From: CAUZFZ01 sp963579025
GTDB taxonomy: Bacteria; Planctomycetota; Planctomycetia; Planctomycetales; Planctomycetaceae
Reading direction: 5' to 3'
NCBI GenBank assembly: GCA_963579025.1
Contig: CAUZFZ010000147.1
Span: forward strand, 1-26,428
Length of the DNA: 26,428 nt
Under the pieces are notes generated by a model. The model had not been told where the DNA came from. It saw nothing but the letters and a program-made list of their open reading frames with translations, and made no database searches. The first letter of the stretch is position 1, and each line of letters begins with the position of its first letter. This document shows, one piece after another, positions 15,685 to 24,749 of the stretch. The position numbers and the translations under genes are program-made.

Positions 15685-16267
15685 ATGCCCGCTCATGTCT
15701 CACTGTCGACATCGTCCAGCCTGATCGGCCGACTGAGGACTCGCGACAACCGTGACTGGAGTCGTTTTGTCGAGTTGTATCTGCCGGTAGTCTATGGCTG
15801 GCTTCGAGAACTGGAATTGCAGCCGGCTGACGCAGCCGACGTCTCGCAGAGCGTTTTCGAGACGTTGTCCCGACGAATCTCGCAGTATGACCCGGTGCGG
15901 GCGTCAAGCGGTTTTCGCGGCTGGTTGTGGGGAGTCACACGCAACGCGTTTCTCGACCACCGTCGAGAGCGAAACGTTCAGCCGCAGGGACTCGGTGGCA
16001 GCAGTCAGATTCAGCGTCTTGAAGCGCTCGCCGATGCCCCTCAGGAACCGCCGTCCAACGCATTGAGTTTTCGCAGCAGCCTGGCACACCGCGCTGCAGT
16101 TACTCCGGAATGACTTTGAGCCACAGACATGGTCGGCGTTCTGGCGTGTCGTCATCGACGGGCAGTCGGCGGAGTCTGTGGGAGAAGAGCTGGGCATGAC
16201 TGCAGGCGCCGTTCGACAGGCCAAGTACCGGGTGCTGCAGAGGTTACGCGAAGAACTGGCCGAGTGA
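15685..16267 (+). pseudogene. ECF-type RNA polymerase sigma factor, frameshifted
   Basis: The first part, from ATG 15685 (GAGGA about 10 nt upstream), encodes sigma region 2: SSLIGRLRTRDNRDWSRFVELYLPVVYGWLRE, the DAADVSQSVFETL stretch and FRGWLWGVTRNAFLDHRRER. This frame stops at 16111-16113 after a non-homologous tail (SSLAHRAAVTPE). Region 4 lies in the +1 frame from about 16070 to TGA 16265-16267: AAAWHTALQLLRNDFEPQTW, then the GEELGMTAGAVRQAKYRVLQRLREEL helix-turn-helix. One extra T in the TTTT run at 16068-16071 explains the shift; removing it joins SNALSF to AAAWHTALQL. It may be a real mutation, a sequencing error or, less likely, programmed slippage. A Ser/Thr kinase follows 123 nt later, a common planctomycete pairing. 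Confidence 0.8.
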
Positions 16268-16390
16268 TCGGACCACTCTTTCTCGCGGTTGCAGTGGAAT
16301 CTCAGATTTTCGTGTGACGCGGTTCCGTAAGTCTTCTCAAGTGCTTCGGACGCAGGCAGTCCGGAGGACCCACTCCCCCGAGGTGACTGC

Positions 16391-19300
16391 ATGACGGCTC
16401 ATGTCTGTTACGAACGCGACGTGCTGACAACGTTTCTGCGAGGAGAACTCGCGGAAACGGACTCGGCCGAAGTGCTGGCGGCGCTCGAGAGTTGTCAGTC
16501 GTGCGCCCGACTCATGGAGGATGTGGAATCGCAGTCCGACTCTCTCATCAAGGCATTGCGCACGGACGATCCCGATCGCGAGTACCTCGACGAGCCTGAG
16601 CTGCAGAGCGCGGCGGTGAAACTGCAGGCCGCCGCACTGAAAGACACGGACAGTGTCGCTGGACACACCGAGTCAGTCGCACCAGAGCCTCGGAACACGC
16701 AGCCGACCCGCATCCGCGACTACGAGTTGTTGAGCAAGCTGGGCCAGGGTGGGATGGGCACTGTTTACAAGGCCCGGCATTCGCGTCTGAAGCGAATCGT
16801 CGCGCTGAAAGTCATGACAACGCCGCGGCTGCAGGATCCACGTGCCGTCGCACGATTCGAACGGGAAATGGAGGCCATCGGGCGGCTTGATCATCCGAAC
16901 ATCGTCCGGGCGACGGATGCGGGAGAGTCCGACGGGCTGCACTATCTCGTCATGGAATACGTGCCTGGCAGCGATGTCTCGACGCTGGCCATGCTGGCAG
17001 GTCCGATGCCGGTTGCTGACGCATGTGAGATCGCACGACAGGCGGCACTCGGGCTGCAGCATGCATTCGAGCATGGGCAGGTTCACCGTGACATGAAGCC
17101 GCCGAACCTGATGCTCACTGAAGACGGCACGGTCAAGATTCTGGACATGGGCCTGGCACTCGTCGCCGGAGCGGCGTCTGACGCCGAACACACTGGTGAA
17201 CTCACCGGCAGCGGGCAGATTCTGGGCACGGTTGATTACATGGCCCCGGAACAGGCGCACGATACCCATGCGGTCGACGTCCGCGCCGATATCTACAGTC
17301 TGGGAGCAACGCTTTATCGCCTGCTGGCGGGCGCCTCGCCATTCGCAGCCAACGTCTACAAGTCGACGTTCCAGCGACTGCAGGCATTGACGACTAAGGA
17401 TCCGCCGCCCATTACCGAAAAACGCGACGATCTTCCCGACGAACTCGTCGAGTTGCTCACAGTGATGCTCAGCCGCGAACCGGACGACCGGCCACAGCAG
17501 CCAGTCGATGTCGCCGACGCACTGAGAGCTTTCACTGCGGACGCCGACCTGACGGCGTTGCTGAAGAAGACCGCCGAAGACCGAGCTGCGATCCTGAGCA
17601 GTTTTGGCGCCGACATCAGTCTGCCTGGATCCACCGGACGCAGCAGCCTGGCCCTTGCGCAAAGCGGACTCGACCTGACTCCGGATACGGTCACAAATGT
17701 GTCTGCGACCGCTCCGACGTTGATCTTCCCGTCGACTGACGAGGCAGGACCGGGAACTGTGAGTCCTGTCGGAAATGCGGCGCGATCCTACGCGACACTG
17801 CTGACCGCGCTCGCCGCGTTGTCGATCGCCATTGCCATCTGGCAACCGTGGAAGTCCGACGACACGCCGGTCGACACAACAGCCGGGCACCGTCGTGAGG
17901 CACCGACCGAGTCAGGATCGTCAGGCGTTCGGCCTCCTCTGCCTGACTCGACGGCCGAGACTGTCAGCGGTCCGCCGCTGGCTCACCCGCAGATTTCTTC
18001 CGACGAGGTTCGGCTGTCGAGCAAGCCGCTGCCCGGCCGGTTGCGGTTCACTCGACAGGGACTGTTGGCCTCTGCCGGTTGGAGCATTGGACTGTGGGAC
18101 GTCACGCAGGCAACTCAGATTGAGTGGTTTCAGCACCCAACGCTGCACCGGAAAGTGCAGGGTGGCGGCATCGATCAGATCGCATTTTCGCCCGACGGTA
18201 CGCGGTTTGTCACGTCGAGCTGGAGCGATCTGGGGCAGGTCCACCTGGATATCTTCGAGAGTCCGGGACACAAGCTGCTGCACACATTCAGTGAAAGCGA
18301 AACGGAGCGACACACCAGCAGAATTCAGGGACTGGACTGGTCACTGGACGGATCAATGATTGTGTCTGCGTCCTGGGACGGCACGGTGCGACTGTGGGAC
18401 GCGGAAACTGCGACACACATCAAAACGCTGCCAGGACCTGGGGTCCCGGAGCATACGAAGTTCGACTTCGCCCGTTTTCTGGCTGATGGCCGAGTCTTCG
18501 TCCACGGCAACGTCGAGCAGTCGCGGTCGCAGTTTATCTGGGACGTTGAAATGGAAACACATCGCGACATCACACTGCCGGGCTCCTTATGGACATTCGA
18601 CGTCACACCGGACGGTCGACGCTCCATCTGCGGTTCTTACTTCCGGGGTCAGGACCGGCAGGAACTGACGATTGTCGATATTGATACCGATACCGCGACA
18701 ACTTGGGCGTCATCCCGGCCGTACGATGTTCCTTTGCGTGAAGTCGCTCTGTCTCCGGATGGCCGCTTCGCGCTGATTCTGGATGCCGAAGGAAAGATCG
18801 AATACTGGGACCTTGATGAAGACCAGTCAGTTGTTCAGTTTCCGGGTGTGGAGAAGAAGGATCTTCCCGGTGGACTCGCGATGTCACTCGATGGTCGTCT
18901 GGGAGCTGCCGCAGGAACGGACGGGCTCCGTGTCTTCCGGTTACCGGAACCAACGGACAGTCGGCCATCGAACGGAGCACCGGCTGGCCTCGTATTCAAC
19001 GGACGCACCAGCCAGGTCGATATCGACATCGCATTCGATCACGGACGCGAACTGACTGTCGAAGCGTGGGTCACACCACACGAGTTACCTGACGCTCATG
19101 TAACGATTCTCCGCACACCACCACCGGACAGTGTTCTGGGAATCGGTCTGGCAATCGATCGCGGACGACCGATGTTCGGGGTGGGTGTTGATACCGGCTG
19201 GCGGATGGCGACCGGCCGTATATCGCTCAAACCGAACGAGCATATTCACATCGCCGGTGTTTATGACGCGGAAAGCATTCGCCTTTACTTGAACGGCAAA

Positions 19301-19594
19301 CTGCACGGCACAGCTACCAGCCTGTTTCCGCGTGAGCCACAGCCGTCACCGCTGGTGATGGGGCAGCCGGACGATGACGGTCGGCGTTTTGCGGGCACGG
19401 TCGATGAACTACGCGTCTGCGCGGCTGCCCTCTTTGCCGGCAACTCATTCGAGCCAACAGCTTCGTTCACGGCGCACGAAGCCGATCTGATCCTGTTTCA
19501 CTTTGACGACGACCATCCGGATCAACTGAAGGACTCATCCGGCAAGGAACACCACGGACGGATTAAAGGTGCGACTCGGCTGTTGAGAGAGTAG
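16391..19594 (+). CDS. Membrane Ser/Thr protein kinase with WD40-like and LamG-like C-terminus
   Basis: 1067 aa. Residues 1-50 contain a putative anti-sigma-like zinc motif (ESCQSCARLMEDVE). The Hanks-type kinase spans about 112-380: glycine loop GQGGMGTVYKA, VALK Lys140, catalytic HRDMKPPN from His232, DMG (in place of DFG) from Asp252, and the YMAPEQ activation segment. A single membrane span at about 467-487 (YATLLTALAALSIAIAIW) puts the kinase in the cytosol and the C-terminus outside. The outer part has WD40/YncE-like propeller repeats (about 545-850; FSPDGTRFVTSSW, SASWDGTVRLWDAET) and then a LamG/concanavalin-like domain (about 860-1067; LTVEAWVTP, the LYLNGKLHGTA segment). It is probably a signalling receptor kinase linked to the ECF sigma gene just upstream. 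Its TAG stop lies in the arm of a palindromic repeat. The signal is unknown. Confidence 0.92.
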   Translation: MTAHVCYERDVLTTFLRGELAETDSAEVLAALESCQSCARLMEDVESQSDSLIKALRTDDPDREYLDEPELQSAAVKLQAAALKDTDSVAGHTESVAPEPRNTQPTRIRDYELLSKLGQGGMGTVYKARHSRLKRIVALKVMTTPRLQDPRAVARFEREMEAIGRLDHPNIVRATDAGESDGLHYLVMEYVPGSDVSTLAMLAGPMPVADACEIARQAALGLQHAFEHGQVHRDMKPPNLMLTEDGTVKILDMGLALVAGAASDAEHTGELTGSGQILGTVDYMAPEQAHDTHAVDVRADIYSLGATLYRLLAGASPFAANVYKSTFQRLQALTTKDPPPITEKRDDLPDELVELLTVMLSREPDDRPQQPVDVADALRAFTADADLTALLKKTAEDRAAILSSFGADISLPGSTGRSSLALAQSGLDLTPDTVTNVSATAPTLIFPSTDEAGPGTVSPVGNAARSYATLLTALAALSIAIAIWQPWKSDDTPVDTTAGHRREAPTESGSSGVRPPLPDSTAETVSGPPLAHPQISSDEVRLSSKPLPGRLRFTRQGLLASAGWSIGLWDVTQATQIEWFQHPTLHRKVQGGGIDQIAFSPDGTRFVTSSWSDLGQVHLDIFESPGHKLLHTFSESETERHTSRIQGLDWSLDGSMIVSASWDGTVRLWDAETATHIKTLPGPGVPEHTKFDFARFLADGRVFVHGNVEQSRSQFIWDVEMETHRDITLPGSLWTFDVTPDGRRSICGSYFRGQDRQELTIVDIDTDTATTWASSRPYDVPLREVALSPDGRFALILDAEGKIEYWDLDEDQSVVQFPGVEKKDLPGGLAMSLDGRLGAAAGTDGLRVFRLPEPTDSRPSNGAPAGLVFNGRTSQVDIDIAFDHGRELTVEAWVTPHELPDAHVTILRTPPPDSVLGIGLAIDRGRPMFGVGVDTGWRMATGRISLKPNEHIHIAGVYDAESIRLYLNGKLHGTATSLFPREPQPSPLVMGQPDDDGRRFAGTVDELRVCAAALFAGNSFEPTASFTAHEADLILFHFDDDHPDQLKDSSGKEHHGRIKGATRLLRE

Positions 19595-19679
19595 GCCGGA
19601 ACAAGCGCAGCGCAGTTCCGGCAATCGATGGTGCATAAATCCACTCTGCCGGAACTGCGCTGCGCTTGTTCCGGCCTAC
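19591..19679. repeat. Perfect 33-bp inverted repeat element
   Basis: Arms 19591-19623 and 19647-19679 are exact reverse complements, with a 23-nt loop. Each arm is itself rich in GCGC and CCGGAA/TTCCGG motifs. Arm sequences of this type (GTAGGCCGGAACAAGCGCAG) are familiar to me as multi-copy intergenic repeats in planctomycetes; this is recollection and not checked. The left arm supplies the kinase TAG stop (19592-19594). The element ends 16 bp before the next gene's start, so it may act as a terminator or transcript-end hairpin between the two genes. Confidence 0.85.
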
Positions 19680-19695
19680 CGGTTGCTCGGCTGCC

Positions 19696-22600
19696 ATGAA
19701 TCCGTTCGTCATCCACTGTCCGGCCTGCGAAGCGAAGCTGAAGGTTCGCAAACGCGAACTTGTTGGTCGCAGAGTCCCCTGTCCGCGGTGTGGCGAAGCC
19801 GTTCGCGTGAAGGCGCCAAAGCAGGCCGTCAAGGAAGACGAGAACACTGTCGATCTCGATGTTCGGTCGCTAAAGAAAAAGCCCCCGCGCAGAAAACCAA
19901 AGCAGCCGGTTCTCCCGCGTCGGCGTGCAAAGAAGCCGCCGAGACACCGCGGACTCATGCTCGCGGCAGCGGCAGCCTCGATCGTGATTGTGGCGGTCGC
20001 AGGGATCCAGTTTGTGACATCAGGAGATCCCGAAGTCGTCGCCGTGGATCAGAGCCAGACGGTGGCGACAGAAACGGCTGCCAGCCGCGAGTCGCCTGCC
20101 GAGACTCCAGCACGGCCGACGAGGACCTCGGGGCAACCACCTCGCAGACAATCGGCAACGGGCAGTAACAGGCAGCCGGATGCCCCGGTCGAGAACAGCA
20201 AACAGCCTCGCAACGATTTCTTCTTCGGAAGTCAGGCAGAACCGGCGACAGACTCGCCAGCTACCGAGCCGGATTCGCAGATCGAGCGGGAACGGTCAGA
20301 CGCGCAACCCCGAACAAGCGAACCGCCAGTTGCCGCGATCGCGGAAGCGGAGCCCATCGCATTTACCGTGAACGCAGCGGACTTCAACAAGACCGGCAGG
20401 CCGTTTCTGGTGAAGCACTGCGTGAGTTGTCACGGCCCGAAAAAACAGTCCGCGAAACTGCGACTCGATCAGCTTGAGCCCGATTTCGGTGACCTGTCGC
20501 TGTCAGCAAAGTGGACCGAAGTCCTGGATCGTGTGAACGCCGGCGAGATGCCGCCGGAAGACGCACCTCAACCAGACCAACAGGCGTTGCGTGAGTTCAC
20601 GGCGTGGGTCACCAGCGAACTCGAACGAGCCAACGCCGCCCGGCAAAGCACCGGGGGACAGGTCGTCTTACGGCGACTCAACCGCAACGAGTATCGCAAC
20701 ACCATCCGCGACCTGCTCGGCATCGATTTCGACACCGACGAAAAATTCCCGGAAGACCCGCCGGCGTCGGGCTTCGACAACATCGGAGCGGCACTCACGG
20801 TCTCGCCGCTGCTGATCGAGAAGTACCTGCACGCAGCTCGCGAGATTCTTGACCGCGTCTTCGCCGAGCAGCCACCGAGGCAGCGACATCGCTGGCGATT
20901 CGAAGTCGATCTGGCTGCCACAGGATCGAACAAGCCGGGTGTGGACACCATGGACATTCCCGACGAGATCGGCGGTCAGTCCGTCCGCGCGAAAGTCCAG
21001 GGTGGAAAGAACCCCGTGCGGAACGGCAGCGTCATTGTGCGGCAAGAGGGTTGGCAGCAGATCGTCGGCGTGCGGGACATCCGCTTCAACAAGCCGAGCG
21101 ATTACGAACCGGGCGACTACATCGTGCGCGTTCGCGCCGCGGGCGTCATCCCGACGCGGCGGCAGGTCATCGCCTCCGCCGAGCGAATGTGGCAGCGTCG
21201 TAACGGGATGCCTCCCCACATGCGGCCGCATTTCGAGAAGAGTCCCCTCTATGACTACGGTGCCCCGCGCATGAAGGTCACGGATGCGACAACACAATCC
21301 GTACTGGGCGAGGTCGATGCAACCGCTCCACCGGACCGCCCGCAGGTCTACGAATTCCGCGGCGACTTCAAGCGAGGACTGGCGGTCAGTGTCGCCAACG
21401 TCTACCGGATCCCAGCGAACCTCTCGAATCACTGGTTCCGGCTCGACGACGAGTTTGCGGCTCCGGACCTGCTGGTCGACTGGATCGAAATCGAAGGCCC
21501 GATTCCCGACGAAGCCGCCGCGACAGCGCGACAACGCATCCTGTCAGCCTTCGGAGCAGCGGCGAAACGCGGTTCGGAAGGCGAGCGAGCGGAGACGATC
21601 CTGCGTGAGTTCATGACGCGAGCCTGGCGACGGCCCGTCACGTCCGGCGAAGTTGCCGCCAAGGTCGCCCTGTTTCAGCAGGCCCGTTCGTCGAAGGCGA
21701 GATTCGAAGAGTCGCTCAATATCCCGCTGATCGTCACGCTGACCTCGCCGAATTTTCTGTTCCTGACCGAGCCACGCTCTGACTCGTTTAACGGCAAGCC
21801 GCAGGCGTCGGCGTCAGACACGAGTGACCGCCGAAACACCGACGGCTCCGGCTTGCTGTTAAACGATCGTGGTTCCCGCCAACTCTCCAGCCACGAACTC
21901 GCCAGCCGACTGAGCTACTTCCTGTCGAGCAGCCTGCCGGACGACGAACTCTTCACCGCCGCGGCTTCCGGCCAGCTCAACACCGATCGCAACCTGACCG
22001 CGCAGGCCGACCGACTGCTCGCCGCCCCGCAAAGCAGGCGCTTCGTGAGGAACTTCGCCGGCCAGTGGCTCGCTCTGCGGGATGTCGGCACGAACTCGCC
22101 GGCACGCGGTTTGTTTCCGCGATACGACGACCACCTCGAAGAATCGATGGTGCGGGAAAGCCAGGTGTTTTTCTCCGAAATCCTGCACAACGATCTGAGC
22201 GTCATGAACTTCGTCAAATCCGATTTCGTGACGATCAATGAACGCCTGGCCCGGTTCTACGGCATCCCGGGAGTCAAAGGAGATGACATCCGCCGCGTCG
22301 CTGTTCCGCAGGGAATTCCGCGCGGCGGCGTAATGGCTCAGGCGAGCGTGCTGACCGTCACGTCAAACGGCACGCGAACCGTTCCGGTGTGGCGCGGCGT
22401 CTGGGTCCTGGAAAACATCCTCGGCGAACGCATCCCGCCGCCTCCGCCAAATGCCGGAGAAATCGCACAGCTCACGCCGGGAAACCAGCCGACCACGATT
22501 CGCGCCCGGATGGAACAGCACCGCCAGGTCGCGGCGTGCGCAGCGTGTCACGACAAGATCGATCCGCTCGGCTTCGCGCTGGAGAACTTTCGCGGCGACG

Positions 22601-22920
22601 GAGGCTGGGCGACTCAGGAGGCCAACGGCTGGGGCGGCAGCATCAACCGCAACGATCCCGTCATCGACGCCAGCGGCCGACTGCCCGACGGCCGCGCCTT
22701 CAACGGCGTCCAGGAACTGCAACAGATCCTGCTCAAAGAAGAGGACCGGTTCTTGCGCTGTCTGACCGAAAAGATGGTGACTTACGCCCTCGGCCGCGCC
22801 GTCGAGTTCACTGATCGCGAGTGGATAGAGCAGCTCGTCACGCACATCAAGTCCAACAGGTACACACTCCGCAGTTTGATTCACGGCATCGTTCTCAGTC
22901 CTCAATTTCGATCAACGTGA
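19696..22920 (+). CDS. Planctomycete cytochrome c protein (DUF1587/1595/1592/1588/1585) with zinc-ribbon N-terminus
   Basis: 1074 aa from ATG 19696; the frame is open upstream to 19666, but that part lies in the repeat. An N-terminal zinc ribbon (HCPAC near the start, PCPRCGEAV about 25 residues on) is followed by a basic linker, one membrane span (LMLAAAAASIVIVAVAGI) and a low-complexity region. A c-type haem site CVSCH starts at residue 242 (planctomycete cytochrome c). Then come DUF1587 (RRLNRNEYRNTIRDLLGIDF), the DUF1595-like FMTRAWRRPVT segment, DUF1592 (SRLSYFLSSSLPDDELF), DUF1588 with a second CAACH at residue 948, and DUF1585 at the end (YALGRAVEFTDREW, IHGIVLSPQFR). These proteins are abundant in planctomycetes and are usually encoded beside a DUF1552 partner; they probably act at or beyond the cytoplasmic membrane. 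The biochemical reaction is unknown. Confidence 0.93.
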   Translation: MNPFVIHCPACEAKLKVRKRELVGRRVPCPRCGEAVRVKAPKQAVKEDENTVDLDVRSLKKKPPRRKPKQPVLPRRRAKKPPRHRGLMLAAAAASIVIVAVAGIQFVTSGDPEVVAVDQSQTVATETAASRESPAETPARPTRTSGQPPRRQSATGSNRQPDAPVENSKQPRNDFFFGSQAEPATDSPATEPDSQIERERSDAQPRTSEPPVAAIAEAEPIAFTVNAADFNKTGRPFLVKHCVSCHGPKKQSAKLRLDQLEPDFGDLSLSAKWTEVLDRVNAGEMPPEDAPQPDQQALREFTAWVTSELERANAARQSTGGQVVLRRLNRNEYRNTIRDLLGIDFDTDEKFPEDPPASGFDNIGAALTVSPLLIEKYLHAAREILDRVFAEQPPRQRHRWRFEVDLAATGSNKPGVDTMDIPDEIGGQSVRAKVQGGKNPVRNGSVIVRQEGWQQIVGVRDIRFNKPSDYEPGDYIVRVRAAGVIPTRRQVIASAERMWQRRNGMPPHMRPHFEKSPLYDYGAPRMKVTDATTQSVLGEVDATAPPDRPQVYEFRGDFKRGLAVSVANVYRIPANLSNHWFRLDDEFAAPDLLVDWIEIEGPIPDEAAATARQRILSAFGAAAKRGSEGERAETILREFMTRAWRRPVTSGEVAAKVALFQQARSSKARFEESLNIPLIVTLTSPNFLFLTEPRSDSFNGKPQASASDTSDRRNTDGSGLLLNDRGSRQLSSHELASRLSYFLSSSLPDDELFTAAASGQLNTDRNLTAQADRLLAAPQSRRFVRNFAGQWLALRDVGTNSPARGLFPRYDDHLEESMVRESQVFFSEILHNDLSVMNFVKSDFVTINERLARFYGIPGVKGDDIRRVAVPQGIPRGGVMAQASVLTVTSNGTRTVPVWRGVWVLENILGERIPPPPPNAGEIAQLTPGNQPTTIRARMEQHRQVAACAACHDKIDPLGFALENFRGDGGWATQEANGWGGSINRNDPVIDASGRLPDGRAFNGVQELQQILLKEEDRFLRCLTEKMVTYALGRAVEFTDREWIEQLVTHIKSNRYTLRSLIHGIVLSPQFRST

Positions 22921-23060
22921 TTGTGACACCGTGGGAACGAAGTCTGACAACCTGAAAACGATCTCGACACGATCTACGTAACCTCGACGACACGGAAGAC
23001 ATCCGGCGGTGACCATACTCCAATTGCTGGTCACCACCACATGTCACCCGGGAGTCATTC

Positions 23061-24749
23061 ATGTTCAGTTCCATTCGACGTAATTCCCCGAGCCAGCTCC
23101 TGCTGCTGGTAATCTGTGCTCACGCTACATTCTGTTCGGCGCACGATCCGGCCCAGACGCGTAACAACACGTCGGATTCACGCGGGCCGTCAGAATGGGC
23201 ACCTGGGAAGGTGAGCTCAAGAACGGGTGAGTGGGATCGACACTCTTCCCGAAACGTCAAATGGGTGGCTCGCCTGGGCTCCCAGACATGGAGCTCACCG
23301 GTCGTTGCAGAAGGACGCGTCTACATTGGGACCAACAATGGAGGCGGACACCTCGAACGCTATCCAAGGAACGTCGATCTCGGCTGTCTGCTGTGTTTCA
23401 ACTCGGCCGATGGGCGTTTGCTGTGGCAGTACTCGGCTGAGAAGCTCGCAAGTGGACGTGTCAATGACTGGCCCATGTTTGGGATCCGCAGCACTCCACT
23501 CGTGATCAATGATCGCCTGTGGTTCGTCGACAACCAGTGTCGAGTTGTCTGCCTCGACACGCAGGGGTTTACTGACGGAGAGGATGACGGGCCGGTCAAA
23601 GCTTCTCCTGAGATCGCCGCCGATTCGAGAGAAGCCGACGTCGTCTGGCAGTTCGACATGATGAAGGTGCTGAACGTGTACCCGCACAACTGGTCGACTT
23701 GCTCGCCAGCGAGTTTTGGCGACCTTTTGTTTGTAACAACCGGAAACGGTGTGGATGAATCGCACATCCAGGTTCCTTCTCCGGATGCTCCCAGTTTTAT
23801 TGCGATCAACAGGAGAACCGGATCTCTGGCATGGTCGGACAGTTCGCCTGGAGAAAACATTCTGCACGGACAGTGGTCGTCTCCGGCCGTCGGCGTGTTT
23901 GACGGTGTGCCTCAGGTGATCTTCGGAGGCGGCGACGGCTGGGTTTACAGTTTCCGAGCAGACAGGTGGGACATCGCGGAGCGGCGGCCAGTCCTGCTGT
24001 GGAAGTTTGACGCGAATCCCAAGACGTCCCGCTGGATCATCAATGGACGCGGCACACGCAATAACATCCTGGCCAGTCCAGTGATTCACGGGCAGCAGGT
24101 GTTTGTGGCCGTCGGACAGAATGCCGAGCATGGCGATGGCGACGGAGGCCTCTGGTGTATCGATCCGACGCGCCATGGAGACATCAGCTCTGAACTGGCA
24201 TTCCGAGTCGACGGTGACAAGCAGACGGCACTACCACCGCGTCGCCTGCAGGCAGTGAATACAGATGCTGGAGAAGTCGCGACAAGCAACCCGAACTCTG
24301 GAGTCGTCTGGCATTACACTGGAGCCGACGCCAATGGCGATGGAAAAGTCGATGACGATGAGAAGATGCACCGGACCACATCCCGCCCGACCATCGCGAA
24401 TGGTCTGCTCTTTGCGCCGGATTATTACGGACTCGTGCATTGCCTCGACGTTCAAACCGGACGTCTGCACTGGACCTGCGACCTGTTTGCCTGCACGTAC
24501 GCTGCGCCGTTAATCGCCGACAGCCGGGTCTATCTTGGTGATGAGGACGGCGATGTGGCCATCCTCAAGCTCTCGGCCGACGGCAGTGAGTCAACACAGG
24601 TCGACAAGAACATTGTTGCTCCGCGTGTGGAAATCTCGATGGATCGCTGCATCTACGGAGACATCGTCGCAGCGGATGACGTGTTGTACGTCGTGGCAAA
24701 TACGCACCTGTTTGCGATTTCACAACCGGCTAAGGACTCTGATCCATGA
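23061..24749 (+). CDS. Secreted PQQ-like beta-propeller protein
   Basis: 562 aa with a probable signal peptide at residues 1-27 (SQLLLLVICAHATFCSA). The body has propeller blades of the PQQ/quinoprotein type, each with a Trp-rich A-G-W-like pattern: SRNVKWVARLGSQTWSSPVV, LLCFNSADGRLLWQYSAEK, SSPAVGVFDGVPQVIFGGGD, HCLDVQTGRLHWTCDLF. A Ca-like acidic loop (GADANGDGKVDDDEK) sits in the C-terminal half. No catalytic dehydrogenase residues could be identified, so a binding or scaffold role is as likely as oxidoreductase activity. The start at 23061 follows a GGGAG. Its stop overlaps the next gene in ATGA, indicating translational coupling with the DUF1552 gene. Confidence 0.88.
   Translation: MFSSIRRNSPSQLLLLVICAHATFCSAHDPAQTRNNTSDSRGPSEWAPGKVSSRTGEWDRHSSRNVKWVARLGSQTWSSPVVAEGRVYIGTNNGGGHLERYPRNVDLGCLLCFNSADGRLLWQYSAEKLASGRVNDWPMFGIRSTPLVINDRLWFVDNQCRVVCLDTQGFTDGEDDGPVKASPEIAADSREADVVWQFDMMKVLNVYPHNWSTCSPASFGDLLFVTTGNGVDESHIQVPSPDAPSFIAINRRTGSLAWSDSSPGENILHGQWSSPAVGVFDGVPQVIFGGGDGWVYSFRADRWDIAERRPVLLWKFDANPKTSRWIINGRGTRNNILASPVIHGQQVFVAVGQNAEHGDGDGGLWCIDPTRHGDISSELAFRVDGDKQTALPPRRLQAVNTDAGEVATSNPNSGVVWHYTGADANGDGKVDDDEKMHRTTSRPTIANGLLFAPDYYGLVHCLDVQTGRLHWTCDLFACTYAAPLIADSRVYLGDEDGDVAILKLSADGSESTQVDKNIVAPRVEISMDRCIYGDIVAADDVLYVVANTHLFAISQPAKDSDP

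Noticed and set aside
20668..21534. 288-residue minus-strand frame
   Set aside because: It is a shadow of the DUF1592-type cytochrome gene, with no recognisable motif.
23295..24176. 293-residue minus-strand frame
   Set aside because: It lies opposite the PQQ-like gene and has no domain; the plus-strand blades are clear.
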